Positions 1 through 9,439 of a DNA stretch of 64,000 bases are shown here, one piece after another (position 1 is the stretch's first letter; the number at the start of each line of letters is the position of its first letter). The translations under genes and the position numbers were made by a program. Under the pieces are notes generated by a model. The model saw only the letters and a list, made by a program, of their open reading frames with translations. It did no database searches and was not told the DNA's origin. This DNA is from Rhodospirillales bacterium (GTDB taxonomy: Bacteria; Pseudomonadota; Alphaproteobacteria; Acetobacterales; Acetobacteraceae), in NCBI GenBank assembly GCA_025352565.1, contig JANXTF010000149.1:1-64000 (forward strand), written 5' to 3'.

Positions 1-688
1 TGTTCTCGGGGTTGCGGAAGGTGGAGCCGCCGGTGCGGGCGCGGACAGGCTGCGTGGCGTCGCGGCTCGATCGGATCTCGGCCATGCGGCTTGCGATGGC
101 GGCCGTGTCGCCGAGGCGCCCGCGCAATTTCGCACGCACCACGACGCTGCCGGGGGGAAGTGCCGAGTGGCGGTAGGCAAACGCCAACTGCGCCGCGTGC
201 AGCCGCACGATATCGCCCGCGCGCGTCACGATCTCGGCCCATTCCAGGCAGCCCGCCACACCGCCGCCATAGGCGCCCGCATTCATCGCGACCGCGCCGC
301 CGATGGTGCCTGGGATGCCGGAGAGAAATTCGAGGCCCGCGATCCCGGCGGCGGCGGCGTGTTCGGCCACGGTCAGGTCGAGCGATGCGGCGCCCGCGAC
401 GATGCTGTCGCTATCGACGGAAATACCGTTGAAGCCGCGTGCCAGTTTCACCACCACGCCATGCACGCCGCCATCGCGCACGATCAGGTTTGAGGCGGCG
501 CCGATGGCCACGACCGGGATTTCGTCGGGCAACGCGGCAAGGAACCCGGCGAGATCGCGCGGATCGGCCGGGCGCACCAGAGCCTCCGCCGGGCCGCCGA
601 CGCGGAACCACGTGACGGGGCCGAGCATCGCGCGGGCCTGGACGCGGCCACGCAAGGCGGGGAGCGCATCGGCGAGCATCGCCATCAT
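1..688 (-). CDS. murB: UDP-N-acetylenolpyruvoylglucosamine reductase (partial, 3' end beyond window)
   Basis: MurB uses FAD and NADPH to reduce UDP-GlcNAc-enolpyruvate to UDP-MurNAc in cytosolic peptidoglycan precursor synthesis. About 229 N-terminal residues are present and the C-terminal part lies outside the window. The FAD_binding_4 region is clear: WFRVGGPAE near residue 27, [13 protein letters not shown] near residue 62, and [21 protein letters not shown] near residues 118-138. [12 protein letters not shown], which carries the catalytic-domain serine, ends the visible part. ATG at 688 overlaps the murC stop as ATGA; a second ATG at 685 is equally possible. It is the last visible gene of the dcw operon. 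Identification is secure. Confidence 0.95.
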   Translation of the reverse strand, partial: MMAMLADALPALRGRVQARAMLGPVTWFRVGGPAEALVRPADPRDLAGFLAALPDEIPVVAIGAASNLIVRDGGVHGVVVKLARGFNGISVDSDSIVAGAASLDLTVAEHAAAAGIAGLEFLSGIPGTIGGAVAMNAGAYGGGVAGCLEWAEIVTRAGDIVRLHAAQLAFAYRHSALPPGSVVVRAKLRGRLGDTAAIASRMAEIRSSRDATQPVRARTGGSTFRNPEN

Positions 689-2127
689 TCGCTGCCTCCC
701 GCACGGCGTTGAGAGCCGGCCTGCAACTCCGCCAGCTGATCGGGGAGCGAAGCCGCCATTTGCGTGATGTTGCCGGCGCCGAGGCACACCACGAAATCGC
801 CGCTCCGCGCGATGGCATGGACCATCTCGGCCAGATGCGCCGGGTCGCTCAGCGGCACCACGCTGCGATGGCCGCGCGCGCGCAGGCCTTCCACCAGCGC
901 GTCGCGAGTGATGCCAGGGATCGGCTGTTCGCCGGCCGCATAGACGTCGGCGACGATCACGGTGCCCGCGTCGTTCATGCAGGTGCAGAATTCCTCGAAC
1001 AGCGAGGCGAGGCGCGTGTAGCGGTGCGGCTGCACGATGGCCACCACGTCGCGGGCACCGGCCTGCCGCGCGGCCTTCAGCACGGCGGCGATCTCGACCG
1101 GGTGGTGGCCGTAATCGTCGATCACCGTGATGCCGCCTGCCTCGCCGGTTTTGGTAAAGCGGCGCTTGACGCCGCGGAACGAGGCGAAGGCGCTGCGGAG
1201 CGTCGCGTCGTCCACCTCCATCTCGACGCCGATGGCGATGGCCGCGAGCGCGTTGGATACATTGTGCTGGCCCAGCATCGGTAGCCGGAACGGCGCCGTG
1301 GTGCGGCTGCGCCCACTGCGGGCGCGGTCGGCGATGGTCACCTCGAAGGTGGCGCCCATGCGGTCCATGATGAGGCGTTCCGCACGGATATCGGCCTGCG
1401 GCGAGAAGCCGTAGGTGATGACGCGGCGATCCGAGAGGCGCGGGATCATCTGCTGCACGGCGGGATGGTCGATGCACAGCACGGCGAAACCGTAGAACGG
1501 GATGTTCTGCACGAACTGGTCGTAACCCGCCGTCATGGCCTCGGGCGTTCCCCAGTGGTCGAGATGCTCGGGGTCCATGTTGGTGACCACCGCGATGGTG
1601 GCCGGCAGGCGGAGGAAGCTGCCGTCGCTCTCGTCGGCTTCCACCACCATCCAGTCGCCGCCGCCCATGCGGGTGTTGCTGCCATAGGCGTTGATGATGC
1701 CGCCATTGATGACGGTGGGGTCGAGTTTCGCGGTCTCCATCACGCACGCGATGAGGCTGGTGGTGGTGGTCTTGCCGTGCGTGCCGCCGACCGCGATGGA
1801 CCAGCGCAGCCGCATGAGTTCGGCCAGCATCTCGGCGCGGCGCACCACGGGGATCAGGCGCGAACGCGCCGCGCGAACCTCGGGGTTGTCGGATTTGACG
1901 GCGGTGGAGGTGACGACGACGCGGGCGGCGCCGAGATTTTCCGCCGCATGGCCGATCGCGACCGCGATGCCCGCTTCGCGCAGACGCTTGACGTTGGCGC
2001 TGTCGGCGATGTCGCTGCCCTGCACGGCGTAGCCGAGCGTGTGCAGCACCTCGGCGATGCCCGACATGCCGATGCCGCCGATGCCGACGAAATGGATGGC
2101 GCCGATGTCGAGCGGAAGCGCCCTCAT
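685..2127 (-). CDS. murC: UDP-N-acetylmuramate--L-alanine ligase
   Basis: MurC is the ATP-dependent cytosolic ligase that adds L-Ala to UDP-MurNAc. The 480-residue product has the usual Mur ligase order. An N-terminal Rossmann domain begins [18 protein letters not shown], the ATP loop is [14 protein letters not shown] near residue 115, the central domain contains [10 protein letters not shown], and the C-terminal domain contains [10 protein letters not shown]. The reading frame stays open far upstream over murG, but the conserved N-terminus begins at the ATG at 2127, which overlaps the murG stop as ATGA. This tight spacing suggests translational coupling within the dcw operon. Confidence 0.97.
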   Translation of the reverse strand: MRALPLDIGAIHFVGIGGIGMSGIAEVLHTLGYAVQGSDIADSANVKRLREAGIAVAIGHAAENLGAARVVVTSTAVKSDNPEVRAARSRLIPVVRRAEMLAELMRLRWSIAVGGTHGKTTTTSLIACVMETAKLDPTVINGGIINAYGSNTRMGGGDWMVVEADESDGSFLRLPATIAVVTNMDPEHLDHWGTPEAMTAGYDQFVQNIPFYGFAVLCIDHPAVQQMIPRLSDRRVITYGFSPQADIRAERLIMDRMGATFEVTIADRARSGRSRTTAPFRLPMLGQHNVSNALAAIAIGVEMEVDDATLRSAFASFRGVKRRFTKTGEAGGITVIDDYGHHPVEIAAVLKAARQAGARDVVAIVQPHRYTRLASLFEEFCTCMNDAGTVIVADVYAAGEQPIPGITRDALVEGLRARGHRSVVPLSDPAHLAEMVHAIARSGDFVVCLGAGNITQMAASLPDQLAELQAGSQRRAGGSE

Positions 2128-3167
2128 GCCGCGATTTCCTGCTCGACGAGATCGGCCAGGCGCGAGGCGGCGTCGGCGCGGCCGCAGGCAGCGGCTTTTG
2201 CGGCGGCTTCGATGCGATGGCGCGGGTTGGACAGGAGCGCCAGCAATTCGGCAGCGAGGCGATCGGGCGTGAAGTCGCGCTGGGCGATCACCACCGCGCC
2301 ATCGAGGGCGCGGGCATTGGCGCTCTGGTGATCGTCGATGGCGCCGGGGAGGGGCACGAGGATGGCGGGGCGGCCGACGATGGCGAGTTCGGCGACGGTG
2401 GAGGCGCCGGCGCGGGCGATGACGAGGCCGGCTTCGGCCAGAAGCTGCGCCACGTCGGGGAAGAACGGGGCGAGCGTCGCCACGACGCCGAGTTCCGCGT
2501 AGGCGGCTTGCACGCGCGCGAGGTCTTCGGCGCGGCATTGCTGGACGATCCGGCGGCGCATGGCGTGGGGCAGCAGGGCGATGGCGGCGGGCACGATATC
2601 GCTGAACACGCGGGCGCCGAGCGAGCCGCCGAGAATGAGCAGGGGGCCGTCGGGCTGGTATGGGGAGGCGACCAGGGTGGGACGCACGGGATTGCCGGTG
2701 AGTTCCACGCGGCGGCGGGCCGGAATGCGCGCGGTGTCGGCGAAGCTGGTGGCGAGCACGTCGGCCATGCCGGACAGCGCGCGGTTGGCGCGGCCGAGGA
2801 CGGCGTTCTGTTCGTGCAGCACGATGGCGGGGCGGCGGCGCATCAGCCTTGTGGCGGCAATCGGGGCGACGCAGGGGTAGCCGCCGAAGCCCACGATGGC
2901 TGCGGGGCGGATGCGGGCCAGCAGGCGGCGCGCCTGGACGGTGCCCATCGCCAGCGCGCCTATCGCCTTGGCGCCACGCCACGCGCCACGGCCGGCGATG
3001 CCCGCGCCGGAAAGGACGTGGCGTTCGGTGAAGGCGGCGCTGGGTTGGGTGCGCGCGTCGGTCATCAGCGCCACGCGATGCCCGCGCGACGCGAGTTCGG
3101 TGGCCAGCGCCTCGGCAGGGAAGAAATGCCCACCCGTGCCGCCGGCCGCGATGACCACGGCGCTCAC
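2124..3167 (-). CDS. murG: UDP-GlcNAc--lipid I N-acetylglucosaminyltransferase
   Basis: MurG is the inner-leaflet GT28 glycosyltransferase that converts lipid I to lipid II. The 347-residue product starts with [19 protein letters not shown], the nucleotide/lipid-binding GGTGGH loop. It contains the family's [11 protein letters not shown] and [12 protein letters not shown] segments, and [10 protein letters not shown] plus a DDHQSANA segment in the donor-binding domain. The start is a GTG at 3167, chosen because it gives the canonical N-terminus and overlaps the ftsW stop as GTGA. Length and motif order are normal for the family. Confidence 0.97.
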   Translation of the reverse strand: MSAVVIAAGGTGGHFFPAEALATELASRGHRVALMTDARTQPSAAFTERHVLSGAGIAGRGAWRGAKAIGALAMGTVQARRLLARIRPAAIVGFGGYPCVAPIAATRLMRRRPAIVLHEQNAVLGRANRALSGMADVLATSFADTARIPARRRVELTGNPVRPTLVASPYQPDGPLLILGGSLGARVFSDIVPAAIALLPHAMRRRIVQQCRAEDLARVQAAYAELGVVATLAPFFPDVAQLLAEAGLVIARAGASTVAELAIVGRPAILVPLPGAIDDHQSANARALDGAVVIAQRDFTPDRLAAELLALLSNPRHRIEAAAKAAACGRADAASRLADLVEQEIAA

Positions 3168-4285
3168 AGCAACTCCCCCTGATGGCGTCGCCGCGTCAGC
3201 GCCAGCAACATGCCCATCGCCAGCGCGATTGCCATGACGGAGGAGCCGCCATAGGAGACGAAGGGGAGCGTCATGCCCTTGGTCGGTATCAGCTTCAGCG
3301 TGGAGGCCATGTTGACGAAGGCCTGCAGGCCGAAGCTGGAGACGAGGCCGGTGGCCGCCAGGACCACGAACAGGTCGTGCTCCTTCACCAGCAGCAGCAG
3401 CCCGCGCAGCACGATGAAGGCGAACACGGCGAGCAGGAGCACGCAGATGATCAGGCCGAATTCCTCGCCCGCGACGGCGAACACGAAATCGGCGTGGGCA
3501 TCGGGCAGCACGTCTTTGACATGGCCCTCGCCGGGTCCGCGCCCGAACAGGCCGCCGGCGCCGAAGGCTTCCAGCGCGCGATTCACCTGGTAGTTGTCGC
3601 CCGCCGCCGGGTCGAGGAAGCGGGTGACGCGGCTTTGGACGTGGGGGAACATGAAATAGGCGCCGACCGAGGCCGCCGCGATGCCGCCCGCGCCGATGCC
3701 GACCAGCACGAGGTTGAGGCCGTTGACGAAAAGCTGGGCGAAGAACACGGCGGTGACGACCGCGAGCATCCCGATATCGGGCTGGGATTTCAGCAGCAGC
3801 GCGATTAGGCCGTAGACGCCGAACGCGATCAGCAGGCCGGGGAAGCGGCCGGGGCGCTTGCCTTCGGCGATCAGCCAGGCGGCGACCACGGCGAAGCAGG
3901 GCTTGAGGAATTCGCTGGGCTGGAGGCCGAGGCCGGGCAGCGCGATCCAGCGCCGGGCACCCTTGATCTCGACGCCGATCACGAGAGTCGCGGCGGTGAG
4001 CACGAGGGCGACCAGGCAGCCGGCCAGCGCCACGCGGCGGACGCCCTTGGGCGAGAGCAGGCTGACGACCACGACGGTGCAGCCGGCCAGCGCCAGGAAG
4101 AACACCTGCTTGAAGATGAACACGTCGCGCGCCTGGTGGATGCGCTCGGCGACCGCCGGGCTCGCGGCCAGCATCATCACGTAGCCGGCGCCGATCAGGG
4201 TCGCGATGGCCACCAGCGTCCAGCGATCGACGGTCCACCACCAGCGGCCGATCAGCGAGTTGTCGGCGCGGGAAAGGGCGGGCAT
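3164..4285 (-). CDS. ftsW: Lipid II polymerase / septal peptidoglycan glycosyltransferase FtsW
   Basis: FtsW is the SEDS-family polytopic membrane protein that polymerises lipid II at the division septum together with FtsI. The 373-residue product shows about ten hydrophobic segments. SEDS signatures are [41 protein letters not shown], and near the C-terminus [13 protein letters not shown]. The reading frame continues far upstream over murD, but the ATG at 4285 gives the normal short cytoplasmic N-terminus and overlaps the murD stop by one base (TGATG). FtsI, its partner, is encoded in the same operon at 9440-11407. Confidence 0.96.
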   Translation of the reverse strand: MPALSRADNSLIGRWWWTVDRWTLVAIATLIGAGYVMMLAASPAVAERIHQARDVFIFKQVFFLALAGCTVVVVSLLSPKGVRRVALAGCLVALVLTAATLVIGVEIKGARRWIALPGLGLQPSEFLKPCFAVVAAWLIAEGKRPGRFPGLLIAFGVYGLIALLLKSQPDIGMLAVVTAVFFAQLFVNGLNLVLVGIGAGGIAAASVGAYFMFPHVQSRVTRFLDPAAGDNYQVNRALEAFGAGGLFGRGPGEGHVKDVLPDAHADFVFAVAGEEFGLIICVLLLAVFAFIVLRGLLLLVKEHDLFVVLAATGLVSSFGLQAFVNMASTLKLIPTKGMTLPFVSYGGSSVMAIALAMGMLLALTRRRHQGELL

Positions 4286-5586
4286 CAGGCGGCGCCCGCC
4301 GCGATGGCGCGGGCGAGGGTGCGGAAGCGGTCGCCGCGCTGGTCGAAGCCGGTGAACTGGTCCCAGCTCGCGCAGGCGGGGGAAAGCAGGACCGGGATTT
4401 CCGCCTCTCGGGCGATGTCCCATGCGACGCGCACGGCGGCGTCGAGCGTGCCGACCTCGCGATGCGGCACGCCGTGGGCGGCCAGGGTGGCGGCGAGTAT
4501 CGGCGCATCGCGGCCGATCAGGAGGGCTTCGGCGATGCGGGGAAAGAACGGCGCGAGGCTCTCGATGCCGCCTGCCTTGGCGGTGCCGCCGGCGATCCAG
4601 ACGACGCGCTGGTGGCAGGCGAGCGCCCAGGCGGTGCTGTCGGCGTTGGTGGCCTTGCTGTCGTTGATGAAACGCACGCCGCGCGCTTCGGCCACGAGTT
4701 CCTGCCGGTGGGGTAGGCCGGGGTAGCTGGCGAGCGAGGCCGCGATGGTGGCGCCAGCCACGCCGAGGGCCAGCGCCATCTCGGTGGCGGCGGCGGCGTT
4801 TTGCGCGTTGTGGGCGCCTTGCAATGTGGCGGCGGCGGCGCAGCCGGGCACTTTGGTCGCCGACGAGACGGTGACCACGCGCGCGGGTTTTTCGCGCAGC
4901 CATGCGGCCATGTCGCGCGAGGCTTCGTCGTCCACGCCGACGACAGCAATGTCGCCCGCTTCCTGGCGGTCGAAGATGGCGCGTTTGGCGGCGACGTAGC
5001 CTTCCATGTCGCCATGGCGGTCGATGTGGTCGGCGCTGATGTTGAGCATGGAGGCGACATCGAAGCGGAGAGTGGCGAGTCGTTCCAACATGTAGGACGA
5101 CATCTCGAGCACGTACACGCCGTTATCCGGCAGGTGTGGCAAAGCGAGCGCAGCTTTGCCGAGATTGCCGCCGGCGGCGACGGGGATGCCGGCGTATCCG
5201 AGTATGTGGGCGAGCAGGGCCGTGGTGGTGGATTTGCCGTTGGTCCCGGTGATGCCGGCGAATTTGGCGCGCGAGCCGGCGGCGCGCACGGCGCGGAACA
5301 GCAACTCGGCGTCCGACAGGATCGGCACGCCAGCCTGTTGCGCGCGCACGGCGATCGGGTGGGCGCGGGGGGGCAGATGCGGGATGCCGGGGGAGAGCAC
5401 CAGCGCGTCGAGGCCGGCCATGTCGGGGTCGGCGACGACGATGCCCTCGGCGGCGGCGGCTTCGCGCGCGGCCTCGGAATCGTCCCAGGCGGTCACTTCG
5501 GCGCCCAGTTCGCGCAGGCGCCGTGCGGCGGGCAGGCCGTTGCGGCCGAGACCGACGATCGCGAATTTCCGGCCTTTGAAAATCAT
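4285..5586 (-). CDS. murD: UDP-N-acetylmuramoylalanine--D-glutamate ligase
   Basis: MurD adds D-Glu to UDP-MurNAc-L-Ala, ATP-dependent and cytosolic. The 433-residue protein has an N-terminal nucleotide-binding fold (FAIVGLGRNGLPAARRL), the Mur ligase ATP loop ITGTNGKSTTTALLAHI near residue 115, a central HIDRHGDMEGY segment with LEMSSYMLE, and a C-terminal domain with FINDSKATNADST and LLSPACASWDQF. All expected elements are present at normal length. ATG at 5586 overlaps the mraY stop as ATGA, the usual arrangement across this cluster. Confidence 0.97.
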   Translation of the reverse strand: MIFKGRKFAIVGLGRNGLPAARRLRELGAEVTAWDDSEAAREAAAAEGIVVADPDMAGLDALVLSPGIPHLPPRAHPIAVRAQQAGVPILSDAELLFRAVRAAGSRAKFAGITGTNGKSTTTALLAHILGYAGIPVAAGGNLGKAALALPHLPDNGVYVLEMSSYMLERLATLRFDVASMLNISADHIDRHGDMEGYVAAKRAIFDRQEAGDIAVVGVDDEASRDMAAWLREKPARVVTVSSATKVPGCAAAATLQGAHNAQNAAAATEMALALGVAGATIAASLASYPGLPHRQELVAEARGVRFINDSKATNADSTAWALACHQRVVWIAGGTAKAGGIESLAPFFPRIAEALLIGRDAPILAATLAAHGVPHREVGTLDAAVRVAWDIAREAEIPVLLSPACASWDQFTGFDQRGDRFRTLARAIAAGAA

Positions 5587-6674
5587 CGGATCTTCAACGT
5601 GGCGAGGCCGGCCAACGCCAGGATCATGGAGATGATCCAGAAGCGGATGACAATGGTGGGCTCCTGCCAGCCCTTCTTCTCGAAATGGTGGTGGAGCGGC
5701 GCCATCAGGAACACGCGGCGGCCGGTGCGCTTGTACCAGAACACCTGGATCAGCGAGGACGCGAGCTCGACCACGAACAGCCCGCCGACGATGCCCAGCA
5801 CGATCTCGTGCTTGACCACGACGGCCACGGCACCCAGCGCGCCGCCGAGCGAGAGGGCACCGATATCGCCCATGAAAACGGCGGCGGGCGGCGCGTTGAA
5901 CCAGAGGAAGCCGATGCCGGCGCCGACGAGGGCCGATAGAAAGACGCAGAGTTCGCTGGCGCCCGGCACGCCGTTCAGTTGCAGGTAGTCGGCGAACAGG
6001 CGGTTGCCGACCAGGTAGGCGATCAGCGCGAACACGCCGGCGGCGATAATGGTGGGCACGATGGCGAGGCCGTCGAGCCCATCGGTGAGGTTCACCGCGT
6101 TGGAGAAGCCCATCATCACGATCATGCCGAAGATCGGAAAGAAGATGCCGAGCGGGATCAGCACGTCCTTGAACACCGGGATCGTGACGCCGGTGCCGAG
6201 CGGGCCGCGGGTGAGGTAGGAAATCCAGAACGAGGCGGCGAGGCCGAGCACGACCTGCACGATCAGCTTGCCGCGCGGGGAGACGCCGCGATGGTTCTTC
6301 TTCACCAGCTTCAGGTAGTCGTCCCAGAAGCCGAGCGCGCCGTAGCCGAGCGTGAGCGCCAGCACCGCCCAGACGTAGCCGTTGCGCAAATCCACCCAGA
6401 GCAGGGTGGAGATGGTCAGTGTGGCCAGGATCAACACGCCGCCCATGGTGGGCGTGCCCTTCTTCTCGATCAGGTGGCGCGCGGGGCCATCGGGGCGGAT
6501 CGGCTGACCGGTGCCCTGCATGGCTTTCAGCCAGCGGATGACCATGGGGCCGAATAACAGGCTCAGTGCCAGCGAGGTGAGGCAGGCGGCCCCCGCACGG
6601 AAGGTGACGTAGCGGAACAGGTTCAGCGCGGCGGTTGGTTCGCCGAGCGGATGGCCGAGCAGGTTGAACAGCAT
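5583..6674 (-). CDS. mraY: Phospho-N-acetylmuramoyl-pentapeptide transferase
   Basis: MraY is the polytopic inner-membrane enzyme that transfers phospho-MurNAc-pentapeptide from UDP to undecaprenyl phosphate, forming lipid I. The 363-residue protein shows about ten membrane segments and the diagnostic cytoplasmic motifs: KKGTPTMGG near residue 71, the aspartate pair in GFWDDYLKL, NLTDGLDGLA near residue 195, FMGDIGALSLGG near residue 267, and the histidine cluster APLHHHFEKKGW near residue 325. ATG at 6674 is chosen over the long in-frame extension over murF; it shares one base with the murF stop. Confidence 0.97.
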   Translation of the reverse strand: MLFNLLGHPLGEPTAALNLFRYVTFRAGAACLTSLALSLLFGPMVIRWLKAMQGTGQPIRPDGPARHLIEKKGTPTMGGVLILATLTISTLLWVDLRNGYVWAVLALTLGYGALGFWDDYLKLVKKNHRGVSPRGKLIVQVVLGLAASFWISYLTRGPLGTGVTIPVFKDVLIPLGIFFPIFGMIVMMGFSNAVNLTDGLDGLAIVPTIIAAGVFALIAYLVGNRLFADYLQLNGVPGASELCVFLSALVGAGIGFLWFNAPPAAVFMGDIGALSLGGALGAVAVVVKHEIVLGIVGGLFVVELASSLIQVFWYKRTGRRVFLMAPLHHHFEKKGWQEPTIVIRFWIISMILALAGLATLKIR

Positions 6675-8041
6675 CAGGCCGCCTCGCTTTCCATCGCCCG
6701 CACCACCAGCCGCATGCGGCTGCCGAGGCTTCCCTTGACCAGCACCGCGTCGCCCGGACGCAACGCCGCCGCGACGAGCGGGGCGAGCGACTGGGCGTCC
6801 TCGGCGTGCGCCGCGCGTATGCCCGACGGCACCGAGTCGAACAGACCCCGCATCAGGGGGCCGCAGGTGAACAGCAGGTCGGCGTGGGCCTGGACGTGCG
6901 AGGCGAGGCCGGCGTGTTCGGCGGGGCCGTGGTCGCCCATCTCCAGCATGTCGCCCAGGACGGCGATGCGGCGGGTGGCGGGTTGCAGGGCGAGCACGGC
7001 CAATGCCGCGGCGACCGAGGGGGCGGAGGCGTTGTAGCTTTCGTCGAGCAGCAGCGCGGTGCCGCCCGCGACGGCGATGTCGCGCCGGGCGCCGCGCCCG
7101 ATGACGGGGGAGAAGGCGGCGAGCGACGCGGCGCCGCGTTTGATCTCGGCGCCGAGCGCGTGGGCGGCGGCCAGGGCTGCCATGGCGTTCATCGCCATGT
7201 GGGTGCCGGGGGCGCCGATGGTGAAGGTGAGCGCGGCGCCGTGGATGACGGCTTCGACGGTGCAGCCCGCGGCGGTGGAGATGGCCGAGACGAGCCTTGC
7301 GTCGGCGTTGGCGGCGCGGCCGAAGGTGACGGCGCTGACGGCATAAGGGAGCAGGAGGGGGAGGGAGGGGCTGTCGGCGGGCAGGATGGCGATGCCGCCG
7401 GGCACCAGGCCGGAGAGGATGGCAGCCTTTTCCTCGGCGATGGCGGCGAGGCTGCCGAGATGGCCGATATGGGTGGCCTCGATATTGGTGACGATTGCGA
7501 CATGCGGTGCCGCCATGGCGGCCAGGGGGCCGATCTCGCCCGCGTGGTTCATGCCGATCTCGGCCACGCACCAAGCGGCGCGGGCGGGCAGGCGCGCGAG
7601 CGTGAGGGGCACGCCCCAATGGTTGTTGTGCGACGCCTCGGCGGCCCAGGTCTTGCCCTGGGCGGAGAGGATGGTCCGCAGCATCTCCTTGGTGGTGGTC
7701 TTGCCGACGCTGCCGGTGATGGCGGCGAGCCTGCCGGCGAAGCGGGCGCGGCCGAAGCGGCCCAGGGCGCGGAGGCCCGCCATGGTGTCGGCCACCTGGA
7801 GCAGCGGCGCGTCGTCGGCCACGCCCTCGGGAAAGGCGTGGACCATGGCGCCCGCGGCACCGCGCGCCAGGGCGGCGGCGACATGGGCATGGCCGTCGCC
7901 ATTCTCGCCGACCAGCGCCACGAACAGGTCGCCGGGACGCAACGTGCGGCTGTCGATGGAGACGCCGCTGGCCGTGAACGGCACGCGCAACGCGCCGCTG
8001 GTGGCATCCCGGAGAGCTTGGGCGGTCCAGAGCGCGCTCAT
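6674..8041 (-). CDS. murF: UDP-N-acetylmuramoyl-tripeptide--D-alanyl-D-alanine ligase
   Basis: MurF adds D-Ala-D-Ala to the UDP-MurNAc-tripeptide and completes the cytosolic precursor. The 455-residue product contains an N-terminal substrate domain with SIDSRTLRPGDLFVAL, the ATP loop ITGSVGKTTTKEML near residue 110, a central domain with AEIGMNHAGEI and NIEATHIGHLGS, and a C-terminal domain with LLDESYNASAPSVAAAL and AVLGDMLEMGDHGP. Order and length are standard. The ATG at 8041 overlaps the murE stop as ATGA. Confidence 0.97.
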   Translation of the reverse strand: MSALWTAQALRDATSGALRVPFTASGVSIDSRTLRPGDLFVALVGENGDGHAHVAAALARGAAGAMVHAFPEGVADDAPLLQVADTMAGLRALGRFGRARFAGRLAAITGSVGKTTTKEMLRTILSAQGKTWAAEASHNNHWGVPLTLARLPARAAWCVAEIGMNHAGEIGPLAAMAAPHVAIVTNIEATHIGHLGSLAAIAEEKAAILSGLVPGGIAILPADSPSLPLLLPYAVSAVTFGRAANADARLVSAISTAAGCTVEAVIHGAALTFTIGAPGTHMAMNAMAALAAAHALGAEIKRGAASLAAFSPVIGRGARRDIAVAGGTALLLDESYNASAPSVAAALAVLALQPATRRIAVLGDMLEMGDHGPAEHAGLASHVQAHADLLFTCGPLMRGLFDSVPSGIRAAHAEDAQSLAPLVAAALRPGDAVLVKGSLGSRMRLVVRAMESEAA

Positions 8042-9435
8042 GCGAGCGCCCGGATGGTGTCCGCGTCGTCGAACGGCAGGATTTCGGCGCCGACGATCTG
8101 GCCCTGCTCGTGGCCCTTGCCCGCGACCACCAGCACATCGCCGGGGCCGAGGCCGGCGAGGCCGGCGGCGATGGCGGCGCGGCGGTCGCCGATCTCGATG
8201 GCGCGCGGGCAGCCTTGCAGGATTTCGGCCCGGATGGCGGCGGCGTTCTCGCGGCGGGGGTTGTCGTCGGTGACGATGATGCCGTCGGCGTGGGCGGCGG
8301 CGGCCTGAGCCATGAGCGGGCGCTTGCCGCGATCGCGGTCGCCGCCCGCGCCGAACACGATCGCGAGGCGGCCTTTGGTGTGGGCGCGCAAGGCGGTCAG
8401 CAGCCGGGCGATGGCGTCCGGTGTGTGGGCGTAGTCCACATAGGCGGCGGCGCCGTTGGGCAGCCGGGCGGCGAGTTCCATGCGGCCGCGCACGCCGAGG
8501 AGGCGGGGGAGGGCGTCGATCGCATTCCGGGTGCCGGTGGCTTCGGCAATGGCGGCGGCCATGAGGGCGTTGTCGGCCTGGAAGCGGCCGGGGAGTGCGA
8601 GCTTCACGTCACGCCGGGCGCCGCCGATCAGCAGGCGGAGCATCTGGCCGTCGGGAAGCGGGATCGCCTCGATCAGCCGGATGGCGTTGCCGTCCGCACC
8701 CACGGTGCGAAGGTCGAGCCGGCGGGCGCTCGCCACGTCGCGCAGGGCGGCGAGGCTGTCCGCGTCGAGCTCGGTGCTGGCGATGGCGGGGGCGCCCTGG
8801 GGGAGCAATTCGGCGAACAGGCGCAATTTGGCCGCGCGATAGGCCTCGATGGTGCCGTGATAGTCCAGATGGTCGCGGGTGAGATTGGTGAAGCCGGCGG
8901 CGGCGAGGCGCAATCCGTCGAGGCGGAACTGGTCGAGGCCGTGCGAGGAAGCCTCCAGCGCGGCGCGGCCGATGCCGGCGCGGGCGAGGGCCGCCAAGGT
9001 GGCGGCCAGCGCCACCGGGTCGGGCGTGGTCAGGCCGGGGCCGGGCGGGAAGCCGGGGGCGATCACGCCGAGGGTGCCGAGGCTGGCGGCGGGGGCGGCC
9101 TCGCTCCAGATCTGGCGGAGGAAATCGACGGTGCTGGTCTTCCCGTTGGTGCCGGTGACGGCGACCAAGGTGGCGGGCTGCGGGCCGGCCAGCACGGCGG
9201 CGATCTCGGCCAGGCGCCGGCGGGGTTCGCGATCGTGGATCAATGGGCGGGGGGGCACGCCGGGGGGCCAGATGGTGCCCTCGGGGGCCAGCACGGCGGC
9301 GGCACCGTTGGCCACCGCGTCGGCGATGAAGGCGCGGCCGTCCGTGTGCGCGCCGGGGAGGGCCGCGAACAGGAAGCCGGGCGTGACCGCGCGGCTGTCG
9401 GCGGTGATGCCGGTGACGGGAGGCAGGCCGCGCAT
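8038..9435 (-). CDS. murE: UDP-N-acetylmuramoyl-L-alanyl-D-glutamate--2,6-diaminopimelate ligase
   Basis: MurE adds the third peptide residue to the precursor. The ATP loop VTGTNGKTSTVDFLRQ is near residue 103. The C-terminal DDNPRRE motif, with its Asn-Pro-Arg core, is the signature for meso-diaminopimelate rather than lysine, so this organism should make DAP-type peptidoglycan. I place the start at the ATG at 9435, four bases after the ftsI stop, giving 465 residues. An in-frame TTG at 9468 would add 11 residues but lies inside ftsI. The N-terminus from 9435 (TADSRAVTPGFLFAAL) is a little short for the family, so the TTG start cannot be excluded. Confidence 0.95.
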   Translation of the reverse strand: MRGLPPVTGITADSRAVTPGFLFAALPGAHTDGRAFIADAVANGAAAVLAPEGTIWPPGVPPRPLIHDREPRRRLAEIAAVLAGPQPATLVAVTGTNGKTSTVDFLRQIWSEAAPAASLGTLGVIAPGFPPGPGLTTPDPVALAATLAALARAGIGRAALEASSHGLDQFRLDGLRLAAAGFTNLTRDHLDYHGTIEAYRAAKLRLFAELLPQGAPAIASTELDADSLAALRDVASARRLDLRTVGADGNAIRLIEAIPLPDGQMLRLLIGGARRDVKLALPGRFQADNALMAAAIAEATGTRNAIDALPRLLGVRGRMELAARLPNGAAAYVDYAHTPDAIARLLTALRAHTKGRLAIVFGAGGDRDRGKRPLMAQAAAAHADGIIVTDDNPRRENAAAIRAEILQGCPRAIEIGDRRAAIAAGLAGLGPGDVLVVAGKGHEQGQIVGAEILPFDDADTIRALA

Positions 9436-9439
9436 GACC